DNA of 64,000 nt from Metridium senile (GCA_949775045.1 OX459104.1:8789655-8853654), one strand, 5' to 3'; shown: positions 11,753 through 24,116, counted from the first letter of the stretch. Translations and numbers: made by a program. The notes: a model not told the origin generated them from the sequence alone.

Positions 11753-12019
11753 ACACCTATTTCAATTAACGTTGTCCATCTGGAATGGTTGATCTGAGAC
11801 CGATAGGAATTGTGGGAGCTCGTTAAACTGCAAATGCTTTATTTTAATCACGCTTGAATATTAATGTTTACTTCTGAAATACTGTTATCTGTAATTCAGC
11901 ACCGTTCAAGTGTGATTAAAACAATGTATTTGAAATTTAAAGAGCTCCCACAATTCCTATCGGTCTCATGATCAGATCAACCATTCCAGATGGACAACGT
12001 TAATTGCAATAGGTGTATA
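11751..12019. mobile_element. Foldback MITE with about 75-bp arms
   Basis: The left arm 'ttaacgttgtccatctgg' to 'gataggaattgtgggagctc' is answered by its reverse complement 'gagctcccacaattcctatc' to 'ccagatggacaacgttaat'. It directly abuts the preceding family 2 element. Confidence 0.8.
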
Positions 12020-12296
12020 TATATAAAATTCAATGACAATTTGTTGTTGACGTTCGTTCTTTGTTTCCGTCAAATGATGATGAGGTATTCATCAGATATT
12101 TGTGAATTTCTTTGTATTTTTATAACAAATATGGATGCATATGATTATACTATGTATGTAAGGGGGCTCGAACGAAAAATTTGTTTAGAAGAAACATTGT
12201 GCATGATATGTATAGTTATATATGATATTCCTCGAACCTTAATTAATAAGAGCAATGATTTAGAGCAATGATTTATCCATACTGACGCCGTCATTA

Positions 12297-12389
12297 TCCT
12301 TCCTTCCCTCCTTCCTTCCTTCCTTCCTTCCTTCCTTCCTTCCTTCCTTCCTTCCTTCCTTCCTTCCTTCCTTCCTTCCTTCCTTCCTT
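12297..12389. repeat. (CCTT)n microsatellite
   Basis: About 22 copies of the tetranucleotide 'cctt', nearly uninterrupted. Confidence 0.95.
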
Positions 12390-12605
12390 CATTCCGATCC
12401 TTCTTTCCATACCTTTATATGATTTTTGTTTATAACATAACCGTGAAAACAGTTTCAATGCACAACAGTTTTATTTTTAGTTTAACTTAATCAAGTAACA
12501 TCTGTACTTCTTACAATATTTCCTGTAGTTGTTATTATTATTCAGTCAATGAGCAGTTAGCTTGTTTAGGGAGCGGTTATTATTTATGGTAGGGTACGGT
12601 GTGGG

Positions 12606-13055
12606 GTGAGTAGTTTTTTTTGCCTCAAATTTACAAATTGTCACGAAAAAAAAACACTCCTGCCTTGCCGGAAAAATCTTTTCATGACTCCTACATCTGG
12701 GGTTTGCCAAACTCGTTACCCCGGCCTTGAAGTTTTAAAAAAAGACCGAGTAACTCCTCCATCAGAAGCCTGTAAAGTTCCTTATATTAGCATTAAGTCA
12801 GTTTTTGTTGTTATGCTCGTGGTCTTTATATCAACCTCCCGACGAGCTATCTGTCCAATGCTTATGAAACTCTCCAATGATGATATCAGGCGGTTTTTAT
12901 ACTTTATAAGTCAGTGGGTACGAGAAATATATAAATCCGCAGCTTATATAAGCAGCTTAATTCGGTATATAACTCTTACATGCCATAACCTCTCCTTGAA
13001 ATCACCCGCCTCCTGCCACACCATAAAGAATTACCGCTCTCTTATAGTTACCTAA
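12606..13055 (+). other. Unrecognised 149-codon open frame
   Basis: The frame is open across moderately AT-rich sequence and ends where the inverted-repeat element at 13056 begins. The translation has no motif I recognise, no signal peptide and no convincing initiation context, because it starts at a non-ATG codon. It could be decayed transposon sequence associated with the adjacent element, or chance. Confidence 0.15.
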
Positions 13056-13315
13056 TTAAACTCACGATGTTTAGGTCTCATCATGAAACCATCATCAGGT
13101 ACAAGTATATATTAAATATTATACAAATATTTTCAATAAAAAAAAAATTAATTTAAATTTTTTTAATATAATTTGGACTTAAATTGAAGGCTTTTAGTAT
13201 ATATCAAGTATATGACTTAAGAATAAAAATGTTCAAATTAAAGTCCACTTATTTGCATAATATTTATTTGTACCTGATGATGGTTTCATGATGAGACCGA
13301 AACGTTGTGGGTTTA
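13056..13315. mobile_element. Inverted-repeat element with hammerhead-like core in its terminus
   Basis: The left arm reads 'ggtctcatcatgaaacc' plus 'atcatcaggtaca'. The right arm is its complement, 'tgtacctgatgatggtttca' followed by 'tgatgagaccgaaacgttg'. About 260 bp with an AT-rich centre. The right terminus contains CTGATGA (13274-13280), a pairable stem-loop and GAAAC (13299-13303). It lies about 95 bp beyond the stop codon of the reverse-strand secreted gene. Confidence 0.7.
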
Positions 13316-13408
13316 TAATTCCTTTAATTCTCTTAGTTATCATTTTAAATTATAATTACTTAGAGTATAAGTCAATACACAATTTATCTGATTCGGGTAA
13401 ATTATCTT

Positions 13409-15227
13409 TCATCCAAGTTTACACATCCTTTTGGATGCATGGTGACAGTTGTCACGCCACCAGCTATAGTACTTCCCTCCGACTTTGACAAATTTACCGA
13501 TGGTAGTACCTGGTTTGACTGGCAGTTGTTTGGATGTGGCTTTCCACTTATTGCTCATGTACTTGGGATCAACAACTACAGTCTGGCTTTTAGCGCCGAA
13601 CCTTTTGCCTTTGTGGATCAGGTATCGTTTGCCTAGCGAAGTCAAAGGAAATAATTAATAAGACGTTGCTAGTCGAGCGAGAGGCCTGTACCGGAAGATA
13701 TCAGACTAAAGTCTTGAAAGTACGTACAAAAGAGAACAGCGATTGGATTGGATTGGATGGGATGGGATGGGATTGGATGGGATTGGATGGGATGGGATGG
13801 GATGGGATGGGATGGGATGGGATGGGATGGGATGGGATGGGATGGGATAAGATGGGATATTTATTTTAAAACACACATGGCAATTTCCTATTGTTATAAA
13901 TGGTTTAACATATCAAAAACAGTTTAACTGAACGGGCTATTGATAGACTGCAGCATAGTGTTATCATTTGACTGACCTGACGCGGTAGTTACAATGACTC
14001 CAGAGTGTTTGATGCCATATTTCCCAAGCCAACCCTGTAAAGGTCGCTCTACCCTCTGAACTGAGACGACTTTAGTGTTGTAGAGTTTGGTGAGCTTCTT
14101 CTTGGAACTGATGGTGTGTGGAAGACGACGAGTTAATCTGTTATTGTATTAAATTAAATGAATAATATCAATTGTTGACGTTCGTTCTTTGTTTTAGCCA
14201 AATAGTGATCACAATAGAACCTTATTGCAAGCTATTATATTTTTTATCGAGATATTCATATATTTGTAAATTTCTTTGTATTTTTATAACAAATGTAGAG
14301 GCAGAAGTTCATAGCCAGAAGTGGTCATCTTGATTGTTAACCTATACCCTATTACAAAGATGAGCAAGTAATTTTTAGATTTGCAAGCTCAGCCAATCAT
14401 TTCGCTTTAGCGTTACAGGCGAAGCAACAATATGGCGCCTGTTACGGCCACGAAGTAAAGGCAGTGATAACTTTCTCGCTTAATTGTCAGCTACTAAAGA
14501 GGTAGATACTTTGATAGTAACAGTACTAGAAATTGAAAAGCGGGAGGACATCTTCACATCATCGGAAAACACATGTTAACATTTGGTCAGCTATCCCTCA
14601 GCTATACTTTCACGCTTAACTGCGTCTATAGAAACAAAATACGGCCTCAAAATCGTGTTTTTTCAATCTTTTCTCGAAATAATTGCAGAAAAGTAAAAAA
14701 ATGAGACCATGGATACAGCTAGATCATTTTTTTATTGACCTTATCAAGTTTTGTTGATCTACTTTCCGTGCAAAACAATACACGGACTTTTGGAGTTGAG
14801 CGAACGGTTTGTAATTGATCACTTTTACAAAAGAGATTGTACGACTATTCTCATGTCAAGTTACAATATATGGGCTTTATTCAAAATTAAACAAACCCTT
14901 TTATAAAAGTATGAATTCGAAAACATCATTCTTTTACAGACATTTTAATGTGTGATACATGGCTATGCGTGAAAAAAAACATACGTACTTTTCAAGATTT
15001 CTAATCGTTATCGCTGTATTCATTCTCTTAGGGGCCGACCATTTACCTTTTTTTTGGGGGGGGGGGGGGGGGGTGAATTTGAAAAGAAATTTCCTGCACG
15101 GCCCGAAGTGCCGAAAAAAAATTTCGTGCAAGCCAAAATTGCCACTCAAATCTTTGCTTGTCTATCAAATAAATTCCGTGCCCATGCCAGCTGGCTAAAA
15201 AAAATTTCGTGCACAAATCACCCCCTT

Positions 15228-15258
<31 letters not shown>

Positions 15259-17280
15259 AAAAGTTAAATGGTCGGCCCCTTATAGGACTCTTGTTCAAAA
15301 TCGAGCGGACAGTAGAGCGTCGAGAACTCTATGAATGATATATATTATTTTGTCGCCGGTTATGCTGTCAAAGGCTTCCTAGATGTTTACTTGTTTTTAA
15401 AAGGGAGTTTCTACTTGGAAATATCAAATGTTCAAAATCACGGAGCTGTGTTTTTTGATCAATACACTGTACCTTCGCCTGACTCTCCTGTTAAAGCGAC
15501 GCACTCTAAACCTTCAAAATACAATAAGAATGCCATAAGAAGTAGTAAAGGATAAGTCTGAAAGATGTACTGGACAAAAAATTATTAAAAAGGAAAGTGA
15601 AAAAAAAAAACTACAATCCTGTACCTTCGCCTGATTTTCCTGTTGATGCGACGCACTCGGCGACGCACTCTAAACCGTCAAAATACAATAAGAACACAAT
15701 AAGCTACAATAAAGGATAAGTTTGAAAACTGTAATGGACAAAAATTAATCAAAAAAGAAAGTCGACATGAACAAAAAAAATAAACCCTGTACCTTCGCCT
15801 GATTCTCCTGTTGATACGACGCACTCGGTGACGCACTCTAAACCTTCAAAATACAATAAGAACACAATAAGCTACAATAAAGGATAAGTATGAAAACAGT
15901 ACTAGACAAAAAAAAAAAAATCAAATCAAATAAAAAAGTCGACATGAACAAAAAAATAAATAAACCTTGTACCTTCGCCTGATTCTCCTGTTGATGCGAC
16001 GCACTCGGTGACGCACTCTAAACCTTCAAAATACAATAAGAACACAATAAGCTACAATAAAGGATAAGTTTGAAAACTGTACTGGACAAAAAAAAATCAA
16101 ATAAAAAAATCGACATGAACAAAAAAAAAAAATAAACCTTGTACCTTCGCCTGATTCTCCTGTTGATGCGTCGTACTCGATGACCAACTCTAAACCGTCA
16201 GAATACAATAAGAGCATATAAGATGTAGTAAAGGATTAGTCTGAAAACTGTACTGGACAAAACAATAATCAAATAGCTAAGTGAACCAACAAAAATAAAC
16301 ACTGTACCTTCGCCTGATTCTCCTGTTGATGCGACGCACTCGGTGACCAACTCTAACCCTTAAATAATAAGATATAAGAAAAGATAAGGATGAAAGCAGC
16401 ATCTAATTTAATAAAATAGCTATGTACATTACATGGAAAACGTTGATGACATTATATGTATCAAAAAGAAGAAAAAACAGAAATCCTCGATTCTAACTAG
16501 AAATGAGAATGAGAATGAATAAATAAATGGAAGGACGAATGAATGAATGATCGAATTAATTAATTAATTAATTAATTAATGATTGGAAGGTTGGATGAAT
16601 GAATGGTTTAATGATTGATTGATTTAATAAATTGATAAATAAATTTATGAATTAATGAGTTTTGAATATAAAATCAAACAATAACAAAAACTGGAAAAAT
16701 ATGAAAAAACAAAATGAACGAATTAAAAAAAAAAAAAAAATGAAATAAACAACAAGACAAAAAATATATACAAAACTCAAACCAGATAATAGAAATTTAC
16801 CTTCTGTATCTCCTGACGCTACGGACACTAGGGAAGAAAATTAATAAACCATAAAAAATTATTATATTGATAATCGCTCTTACACTAACTGACGACAATA
16901 CACATACCGACTGCCCCCATAGCGTCTACCTCTGAAGAACAAAACAAAAAAACAAAATTAGAAACATTAATTATATTCTTATTTTTGAATGTCTCAAGAA
17001 AAAAATTTACTTCACTGTACCAAACCAATTTAATTTAAGAAGAAGGGCTTATCGTTTATAAAACTTTTTTTTTTTTTTTCACAGTGACAAAAAAAAAATA
17101 TACAATAATAATAAATTTGTTTTCACAAACATTTAAAAAATGAACTTACCCTCCTCTCCAAGACCTCACGGACCTGCTTCCACCTCGAGAGCGGGAGCCC
17201 CACAATCCATGTGCCTCTAAGGCAAGGCAAAGAACAACGAACGCCAAAAGTACTAGCTTCAGATCAATCCGGAACTTCAT
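13409..17280 (-). CDS. Secreted Arg-rich repeat protein with C-terminal permuted NlpC/P60 (LRAT-like) domain
   Basis: Eleven exons inferred in transcription order: 17280-17150, 16931-16908, 16827-16801, 16352-16308, 16189-16145, 16017-15973, 15837-15793, 15669-15625, 15505-15473, 14137-13977, 13632-13409. All have GT/AG borders. All junctions are phase 2 except the last, which is phase 1. The frame stays open for 274 residues to TGA. The chosen start (17278-17280) gives a classic signal peptide, MKFRIDLKLVLLAFVVLCLA, cleaved near 'LEAHG'. An in-frame upstream ATG would spoil this. Residues about 26-60 are Gly/Arg/Ser/Tyr-rich. Residues about 61-147 are six units of the type VRHRVRRINRRIRRR. 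After a basic linker, residues about 166-274 hold 'GIKHSGVIV', 'YLIHKGKRFG' and 'DNCHHASKRM'. The spacing H191...C263, with Cys preceded by Asn, matches permuted NlpC/P60 folds (LRAT/HRASLS type: His first, then NC). The enzyme activity and substrate are unknown. The repeats would form a cationic amphipathic helix, suggesting polyanion or membrane binding. Confidence 0.75.
13741..13858. repeat. (GGGAT)n microsatellite in last intron of the Arg-rich gene
   Basis: About 23 copies of 'gggat', with 'ggatt' variants at the left end, lying between exons 10 and 11 of the reverse-strand gene. Confidence 0.95.
15030..15281. mobile_element. MITE with homopolymer-flanked TIRs (aggggccgaccattta)
   Basis: The left end 'aggggccgaccatttacc' is followed by a run of t then g. 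The right end carries a c run and 'taaatggtcggcccct'. The interior repeats 'aaaaaatttcgtgca'. It lies in the intron between exons 9 and 10 of the Arg-rich gene. A related start 'ggggtggaccatttgac' occurs near 6682 in the SRCR receptor. Confidence 0.75.
15473..16352 (-). repeat. Tandem array of exon-containing units (about 150-180 bp each)
   Basis: Six units each carry one small exon (five of 45 nt, one of 33 nt) plus intron sequence sharing 'caataagaacacaataagct' and 'aaaaaagtcgacatgaac'. Introns differ by indels of a few bases. Exon lengths change only by multiples of three (one exon lacks four codons). The two exons at 16308 and 16145 differ only at synonymous positions in the proposed frame. 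Confidence 0.85.
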
Positions 17281-17652
17281 CTTGGAAGGTTTATTCAAAC
17301 TGCTCAGTTTGACTAACACAGTTCGAATGATTAAATTAGTTAAATGTTTGGTCTTTTGTAGCAAATTTTTAATTGAATTTTCCTGAAAAAACGTGCATTT
17401 TCGTGTTGGAAAAGTGGAGTCTAACTACTTTGTTTATTTTTGATTTTAATAATGCTTGAAGGGCCGTATTTGAGTTTTAATCAAAAAAAGAATTATAAAA
17501 CCTCAACAGGAAAAAATGAGATTGTTGCTATTTTGCTGTTATTATTATTATTTCGTTTATTATTATCGACTTATTATTATTATTATTATCAGTTTAGTAT
17601 AATAGAGCGAAAGCACTAAAATCATCAATACAAAAAGAAACTTAATACCTCA

Positions 17653-18780
17653 TTACAACTTTACTTGTCTTTAATAGTGACTAATAATCACCCAATATAT
17701 AAGAACTATTCCACAGTAGCACTTTTATTTTATTTCATGGATATAGTGTTTGCGCTTTATAGTAGTATTGTTAGTACTATATTGAGTATTTAATTTTCGC
17801 ATAAATTCACTTCAATATTATATTGTATATTTTCAAACTTTATTTGTAGATAGATATCTTTAATAATGTAAGCGCATTGAGGCTTGCGATGTTAATTAAA
17901 TTAGATTAAAAATTGCTTTTTATCAATTTAAATTGTATTTTTTTCTCTGAAATTATTAAAAAAGGTTTTGAATCTTGGCTCGGGCATGTTCAAGAAATTG
18001 TTTTGCTGGAAAAATTGTCAATACAGAAAATATGCTCATCGATATCTTTGCTTTTAAAAACCTATTTTACCCCTAACAAAAAGTATCTAAAATATACCGA
18101 ACATATATATAAAAAAATATAAGATAAGCATATAAAATAAAATATAAAAATTGATAAGTAAATATTAAAAATGAGCAGTAAAACATGTTTTTCGGTTCTC
18201 CAAATACTCCGCATAAAAAATACAAATATCGAAGAAGGCTCCGATTTTTAAAAAAGTATCCAAAATGTGCATTTAACTGCCAGTACTTTGTGTAAGTTGA
18301 AAAATAAAAAAGTTATTTTCTGATATTGATATTTAATGGTCTTCTTTCAACAACAAAAAGCGGTATAATCAAACGTCCAAACGCCGTGCTTTTAACCGAA
18401 ACAAAGGGGAATTTTTGACCATCAGAATAACAGCCATTTCTCATTGAGAAACTCGCCTCTATGTTAAACAAACACTGCAATATTGTTAAATAAACTATCA
18501 TGTCGTATTCGTTGTAGAGACATTAATTGCTAAATAAATATTACAGATCATTTTTTCAAAGTTTGCTTCCTTAATTATGCGATTAGCTGAACGCACATTA
18601 ATGTTATATATCTTTGAAATATAATCAAAATTAGGGTAAAATATCGGAAATTCCCTATATCCATGGTCAGACATTTATAAAATCCAGTTGCTACTGTAGA
18701 ATAGAGCGTAAAAACTATATCCATAAAATCAAATCAAATTGCTAAGAACTGTGGCACTATATCCATGAAATAGAATCAAA
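17653..18780. repeat. 1.1-kb direct duplication, copy 1
   Basis: This block recurs at 20236-21377, offset about 2.58 kb, with scattered substitutions and small indels. Shared landmarks include 'aagaactattccacagtagc', 'gaatcttggctcgggcatgt' and 'ggtcagacatttataaaatc'. Both ends carry the motif 'ctactgtggaatagagcg' or its complement, as a transposon terminus would. A reverse-strand frame of about 62 codons (18501-18313) is preserved in both copies but not recognised. Confidence 0.8.
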
Positions 18781-20235
18781 TTGCTACTGTGGAATAGAGC
18801 GCATACACTATATTAATGAAATAAAATAAAAAGCGCAAACGCAATTGATGAAACATTATCCATAAAATATAGAATGACTGTGTTTAAGTCATTATAGTAA
18901 AGAAACAAGTTTTAAGTGATTAAAAAAATAATACATAAAATAAAAAATATGTGAAGAATAAATTGAAATTAAACTAATTAAAAAACATGTAAAGAAATAA
19001 TTAAATTAAATAAAAAAATAAAAAAGTAGCACATACATGAAGAGCATTATTTTATTATGAAGCTTTAAAATGAGACATTTATACCCATATGTTAATAAAT
19101 AGTATTTGCAAAATGAAATCAAAGACACTTATTTTTCTCACAATTGGAAGCAGTAGTAGTAGAGAATGAGTTAAAGAAAAAAAGTTGGTGTAAAAAAATA
19201 ATAATAATAATAAAAATAAAAATAAAAATAAATACAAAGAAATTCAAAATTTAAAATATTTTTAACCTTGACTGCGCGACTGCTTAATTTGTTAACAAAC
19301 AAACATGCTTTAACAGGAACATCGATCAGTATCCATGTGTTCATTGTTTTATAATTAAGTACTATAAATATGCCTAAGGGAAGGAACATTTGAATTGATA
19401 TTTCATGGTGATAAACAAAATCGAGCAAGGTCTAAAATATATAGTGTAAACACGTTATTCATGAAATAAATAAATTGCCACAGCTGGGAAAAAGAGCACA
19501 AACGCAATCGATGAAACATTATCCATAAACTATTGAATGACATCTCTCAAACACTATCTAAGTTTAAGTCATTATAGTAAAGAAACAAGTTTGATGGGAA
19601 TAAATTACATAATTTAAATGTATATATAGATATTACAAGAAAACATTTTCTTAAAATTATTACTTACATCGATCAGACATTTTTCTTAATCTATTACCAC
19701 TTTTACTATAGGTTATTATATATATTATTATCAAAATTTTTACAATTTTAATGCGTCTTAGAATATCTCATAATTTAGGCGCTATATAAATTATTGAATT
19801 ATTTATTTATATCAAACATAATTAGAATATATATGGCCTCCTTCCCCATCAAATATCACAATATTAGGTAACAATAAAGCTCTTTTAAAAAACGATGGAA
19901 GGAATAAAGGAATAAAGAGGAAAATAAAGTTGAAAAAAGAACATGAATAAAGCACAAACATTTACAAAATCTCAAATCGTTATATCTGAATACTTTCATT
20001 CAGAATTAAATACGACAAATTAATATATATACTAAATGAATAGAAAATAGGTCACAATAAAGCTATATTAAAAAAAGAAGGAGGGAAGGAATAAAGAAAA
20101 ACAGTGAAGAAGATGAATAGAGCAAAACAAATTTAAACCATTTTATTAAAATATATATATTTTTTTCATTCAGCATTAAATATGACAAATTAATTTACCA
20201 AATGAATAGACAATAGATCACAATAAATTACAACT

Positions 20236-21377
20236 CTTTACAACTTTACTAGTCTTTGATAGTGACTAATAGTCACCCAATATATAAGAACTATTCCACA
20301 GTAGCACTTTAATTTTATTTCATGGATATAGTGTTTGCGCTTTATATTAGTATTATTAGTACTATATTGAGTATTTAATTTTCGCATCAATTCACTTCTA
20401 TTATATTGTATATTTTCAAACTTCATATGTAGATAGATATCTTTTATAATGTATGCACATTGAGACTTGCGATGTTAATTAAATTAAATTAAAATTTGTT
20501 TTTTTTTATAAATTTAAATTGTATTTTTTCCCCTTAAATTATTAAAAAAGGTTTTGAATCTTGGCTCGGGCATGTTCAAGAAATTGTTTTGCTGGAAAAC
20601 TTGTCAATACGGAAAATATGCTCATCGATATCTTTGCTCTTGAAAACCTTTTTTGCCCCTAACAAAATGTATCTAAAATATACCGAACATATATATAAAA
20701 AAATATAAGATAAGCATATAAAATAAAATATAAAAAATAATAAGTAAATATTAAAAATGAACAGTAAAACATGTTTTTCGGTTCTCCAAATACTCCGCAT
20801 AAAAAATACAAATATCGAAGAACGCAAGGTTCCAATGTTTAAAATAGTATCCAAAACATGCATTTAATTGCGAGTACTTTCTGTAAGTTGAAAAAAAAAA
20901 ACAAAAAAAAGATGCATTTTAATGGTCTTATTTCAACAACAAAAAGTATAACTACAATCAAACGTCCAAACGCCGTGCTTTTAACCGTCACAAAGGGGAA
21001 TTTTTGACCATCAGAATAACAGCCATTTCTCATTGAGAAACTCGTCTCTATGTTAAACAAACACTGCAATATTGTTAAATAAACTGTCATGTCGTATTCA
21101 TTGTAGAGACATTAATTGCTAAATAAATATTACAGATCATTTTTTAAAGTTTGCTTCCTTAATTATGCGATTAGCTGAACGCACATTAATGTTATATATC
21201 TTTGAAATATAATCAAAATTGGGGTAAAAGATCAGAAATTCCCTATATACATGGTCAGACATTTATAAAATCCAGTTGCTACTGTGGAATAGAGCGTAAA
21301 CACTATATCCATAAAGTAAACTCAAATTGCTAAGTACTGTGGAATAGAGTGCAAACACTATATGCATGAAATAGAAT
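20236..21377. repeat. 1.1-kb direct duplication, copy 2
   Basis: Paralogue of 17653-18780. The reverse-strand frame near 21090-20960 keeps 'FSMRNGCYSDGQKFPF', with differences such as A/T and S/T elsewhere in that frame. The spacer 18781-20235 has more copies of 'gagcgcaaacactatatcc'-like sequence but no gene. Confidence 0.8.
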
Positions 21378-22433
21378 CACACTAACAATTTGATTTTGCT
21401 TCATGGTTCTAGTGTTTTTGCTCTATAGTGATATTGTTTAAATAGTTGCTAAATAAAAGCTATATAGCTAGATTGATTATGAAATACGAAGTAATCCTGA
21501 ATTAAACAGACAGCCCTGGAATGTTTTGAGCCGAATCTAAGAAATGAAGAGAGATAACGTCCTTCGCCTTTAAGAGAATAGGCTAAATAATACTTAATGG
21601 TAGGCTCTTATATAAAACCCTATTTTCTTTTGTTACTTACCTATTATTGCAAACTAAATAGTCATTTAAGAACAATCAGTTCTAGTCACTATTAGCTATA
21701 GATAGTACTAATTAATATGACTTATTTTTTCGTTGTTTGCATGCTGAAATGTTCACGGTCTAGCATCAACTTTGAATTTAGTGAACTCAAGCCCATACTT
21801 TAAACCTTTCTATTAGGAAACACATATTCATAAGAACAATAAAAAATATTTTTGTATTAAAAGAATTCTTCTCTAAGGAGGTAAAAAAAACATTGAGCGG
21901 TTTTTTTTCTCCAATGTTTTTGTGTCTCTTTGATATTGTGCGTATAACTGATTAAGTCACTACCTTTCGCATCATTACTCCTTTGAATCTGTTAAAAATA
22001 CAGGACAAAATACTACAAAAGAAAACACAAAAAACCCGTCTATGTTAACCCATAGCTTGTTCTGCAATCCATGAATTTGAGAAGCTAGACTTGCTGTGGG
22101 TTTTTTCTAGAAATATGGCTCACAGAAGATGCAGAGTTATTTGTGAAACGTACACCGCGTTTGTTCTAGCGTCATATGTGTGCCACTATCACAACACTAC
22201 AGTTATCAAGTGTTTTTTTTTATCAGCGGCTTGCGTTGGTATTTACTGACGATAGCCTATGTAATCCTATTTTGACGCGGGCAATAAAGATTTAAAGATT
22301 TTAAAAGGGCTAGGCTTTCTTAGAAATCTAAATCTGGAACAACGTCTTTAGCCTCAAGCGCTCATACAGTCCGCTTTCACTTTTGATATAAAGAAAACGA
22401 TCAAGATCATGTTGTGCTGATCGCAGATGTCTC
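21378..22433. other. Gene-free interval
   Basis: AT-rich sequence with no recognised gene. The last 150-200 bp may be the decayed upstream part of the LINE frame that begins at 22434. Confidence 0.4.
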
Positions 22434-22769
22434 TTGGTGCTCTCAGTGCTGATGCACGACGTGTATAAAAATATTGCTCCCCCGAATATTATAAATTTAT
22501 TCACTCATGTAACATCTGTACATAATTATCATACTAGAGCTGCTAATTCAGGAAATCTTTTTATTCAACGTGGCAAAACATCCAAATTTAACAAATCGTT
22601 CTCCTCCACCGGAAGTAGAATCTGGAATGCAGTCCCTGAGAACATACGTCAATCAAGCAAAAACCTATTCAAGTCCAAATTAAAAAATAGTTTGAAGCAA
22701 ATCTTAGAAGAGGAAGACGCATACTTAAATACTTCGGAAATAATATCAAAAATCTCAAAATTGAAATAA
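22434..22769 (+). pseudogene. LINE (non-LTR retrotransposon) reverse-transcriptase C-terminus, 5'-truncated
   Basis: The frame ends with the hallmark of CR1/Jockey-type ORF2 C-termini: 'HNYHTRAANSGNLFI', then 'GSRIWNAVPENIRQSSKN' and 'FKSKLKNSLKQIL' before the stop. No RT core lies upstream, so the copy is 5'-truncated or decayed. The 3' UTR runs to a tail of 'attgaa' units at about 23070-23099, the usual tail of such elements. Confidence 0.8.
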
Positions 22770-23069
22770 TTGGTACCTCAATTGTATTGTATACATATAT
22801 TTTCTTTAACAGATCTGTAAAAATATATGTGTGTGTATTATTTAATGTAATATATATGTCTATATATTATTGTTATTATTATTTATTTATTTCTTTTCGG
22901 TTAACATTTAAAACATTACTATTTTTGTAATATATTGAAATAATAAGTATAATTGTAATATCAAAATGTAAATCTCTATCTAAAGTATCTGCACAGCCTG
23001 CCTCGACTAGTTATGCTACCTGCAGGCTGCGCACGTAAATCAAATGTACAACATTATATATTTATAAAT

Positions 23070-23099
23070 AAATTGAAATTGAAATTGAAATTGAAATTG
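23070..23099 (+). repeat. (AAATTG)n tail of the LINE copy
   Basis: Five copies of 'aaattg' mark the 3' end of the retrotransposed copy whose coding remnant is at 22434-22769. Confidence 0.75.
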
Positions 23100-24116
23100 G
23101 TATACGAGTCTGGTCTTGAAGGAATTTATTAACAACACTTTTGAATGTAAACGACGTAGCAGCCAATTCGATGAGTCATTTACATTTTTTGTCTGAAATT
23201 GTCGACAACACACTCAATGTAATATGACCTACCAACCAAACAGTGGCCTTAGACAGCAGCATTTTTAAAGCAGTTGTATTTCAATATCTCCTTTTCCTTT
23301 TGGACAAAACGTCTTGGACAATACTTTTCAAATGTGTATGTATGTTTGTATGTCTTAATATATTTACTTGGGCATACAGTACAAATCAATAAAAGGATGC
23401 GAGAAGGCTTGGATAGTTCTACATGTACAAAGGCCATCAACTTCAACGAAAGCCCCCCCCCCCCCCCCCCCCAACACCCCTAATATTGTGGTATTATAAG
23501 GTATACGCATACATTAAAACGCCTGTTGAAGCATTATTTCAACCACTAATGTGATGGTGCCAGCGAGGCCTATTTCAGTTTAGTTAATTACAAAGCAAAG
23601 TTAAAATGACCCATACAGGTACAAAGCCAAGTTATGTTTGGCGAAACGTCCCCGTAAAGTAAATATAAGGGAGTAACCCCCCAGGGCTTCAGGTACTGAT
23701 CTCGTTTTTGGTCTTATTGTTATTAAAAATGGTTTCCAATAATCAATGTCTTCATGAATATTCAACAACTTTTTGTTGTTGTTCTGTGTCTTGACGCTCT
23801 CAAGGGACTCTTAGGAAATTTCCTTTTTTCGCTGTGTGCATATTTCTTGTGTTATCACTTTGCTATTTTCCCATTGAATAGTATGTGCATGGACATGTCT
23901 GGTTACTGATGTCTTGCGAGTCCTCCGTCTCCAGTATTCATTCGTTTCTGTGTTATTATCTTGTGATATCAGATAATGTCAATCAACCACAATGTATAAC
24001 ATATGCATTTCAATTGAACATAGCGTTCACAAACATATATACTTCACAGTAGTGTTAAAAACTGCCACCCCCGGGGGGGGGGGGGGGGGGGGGGTTCTCT
24101 CTTTATCCAAGTGGTA

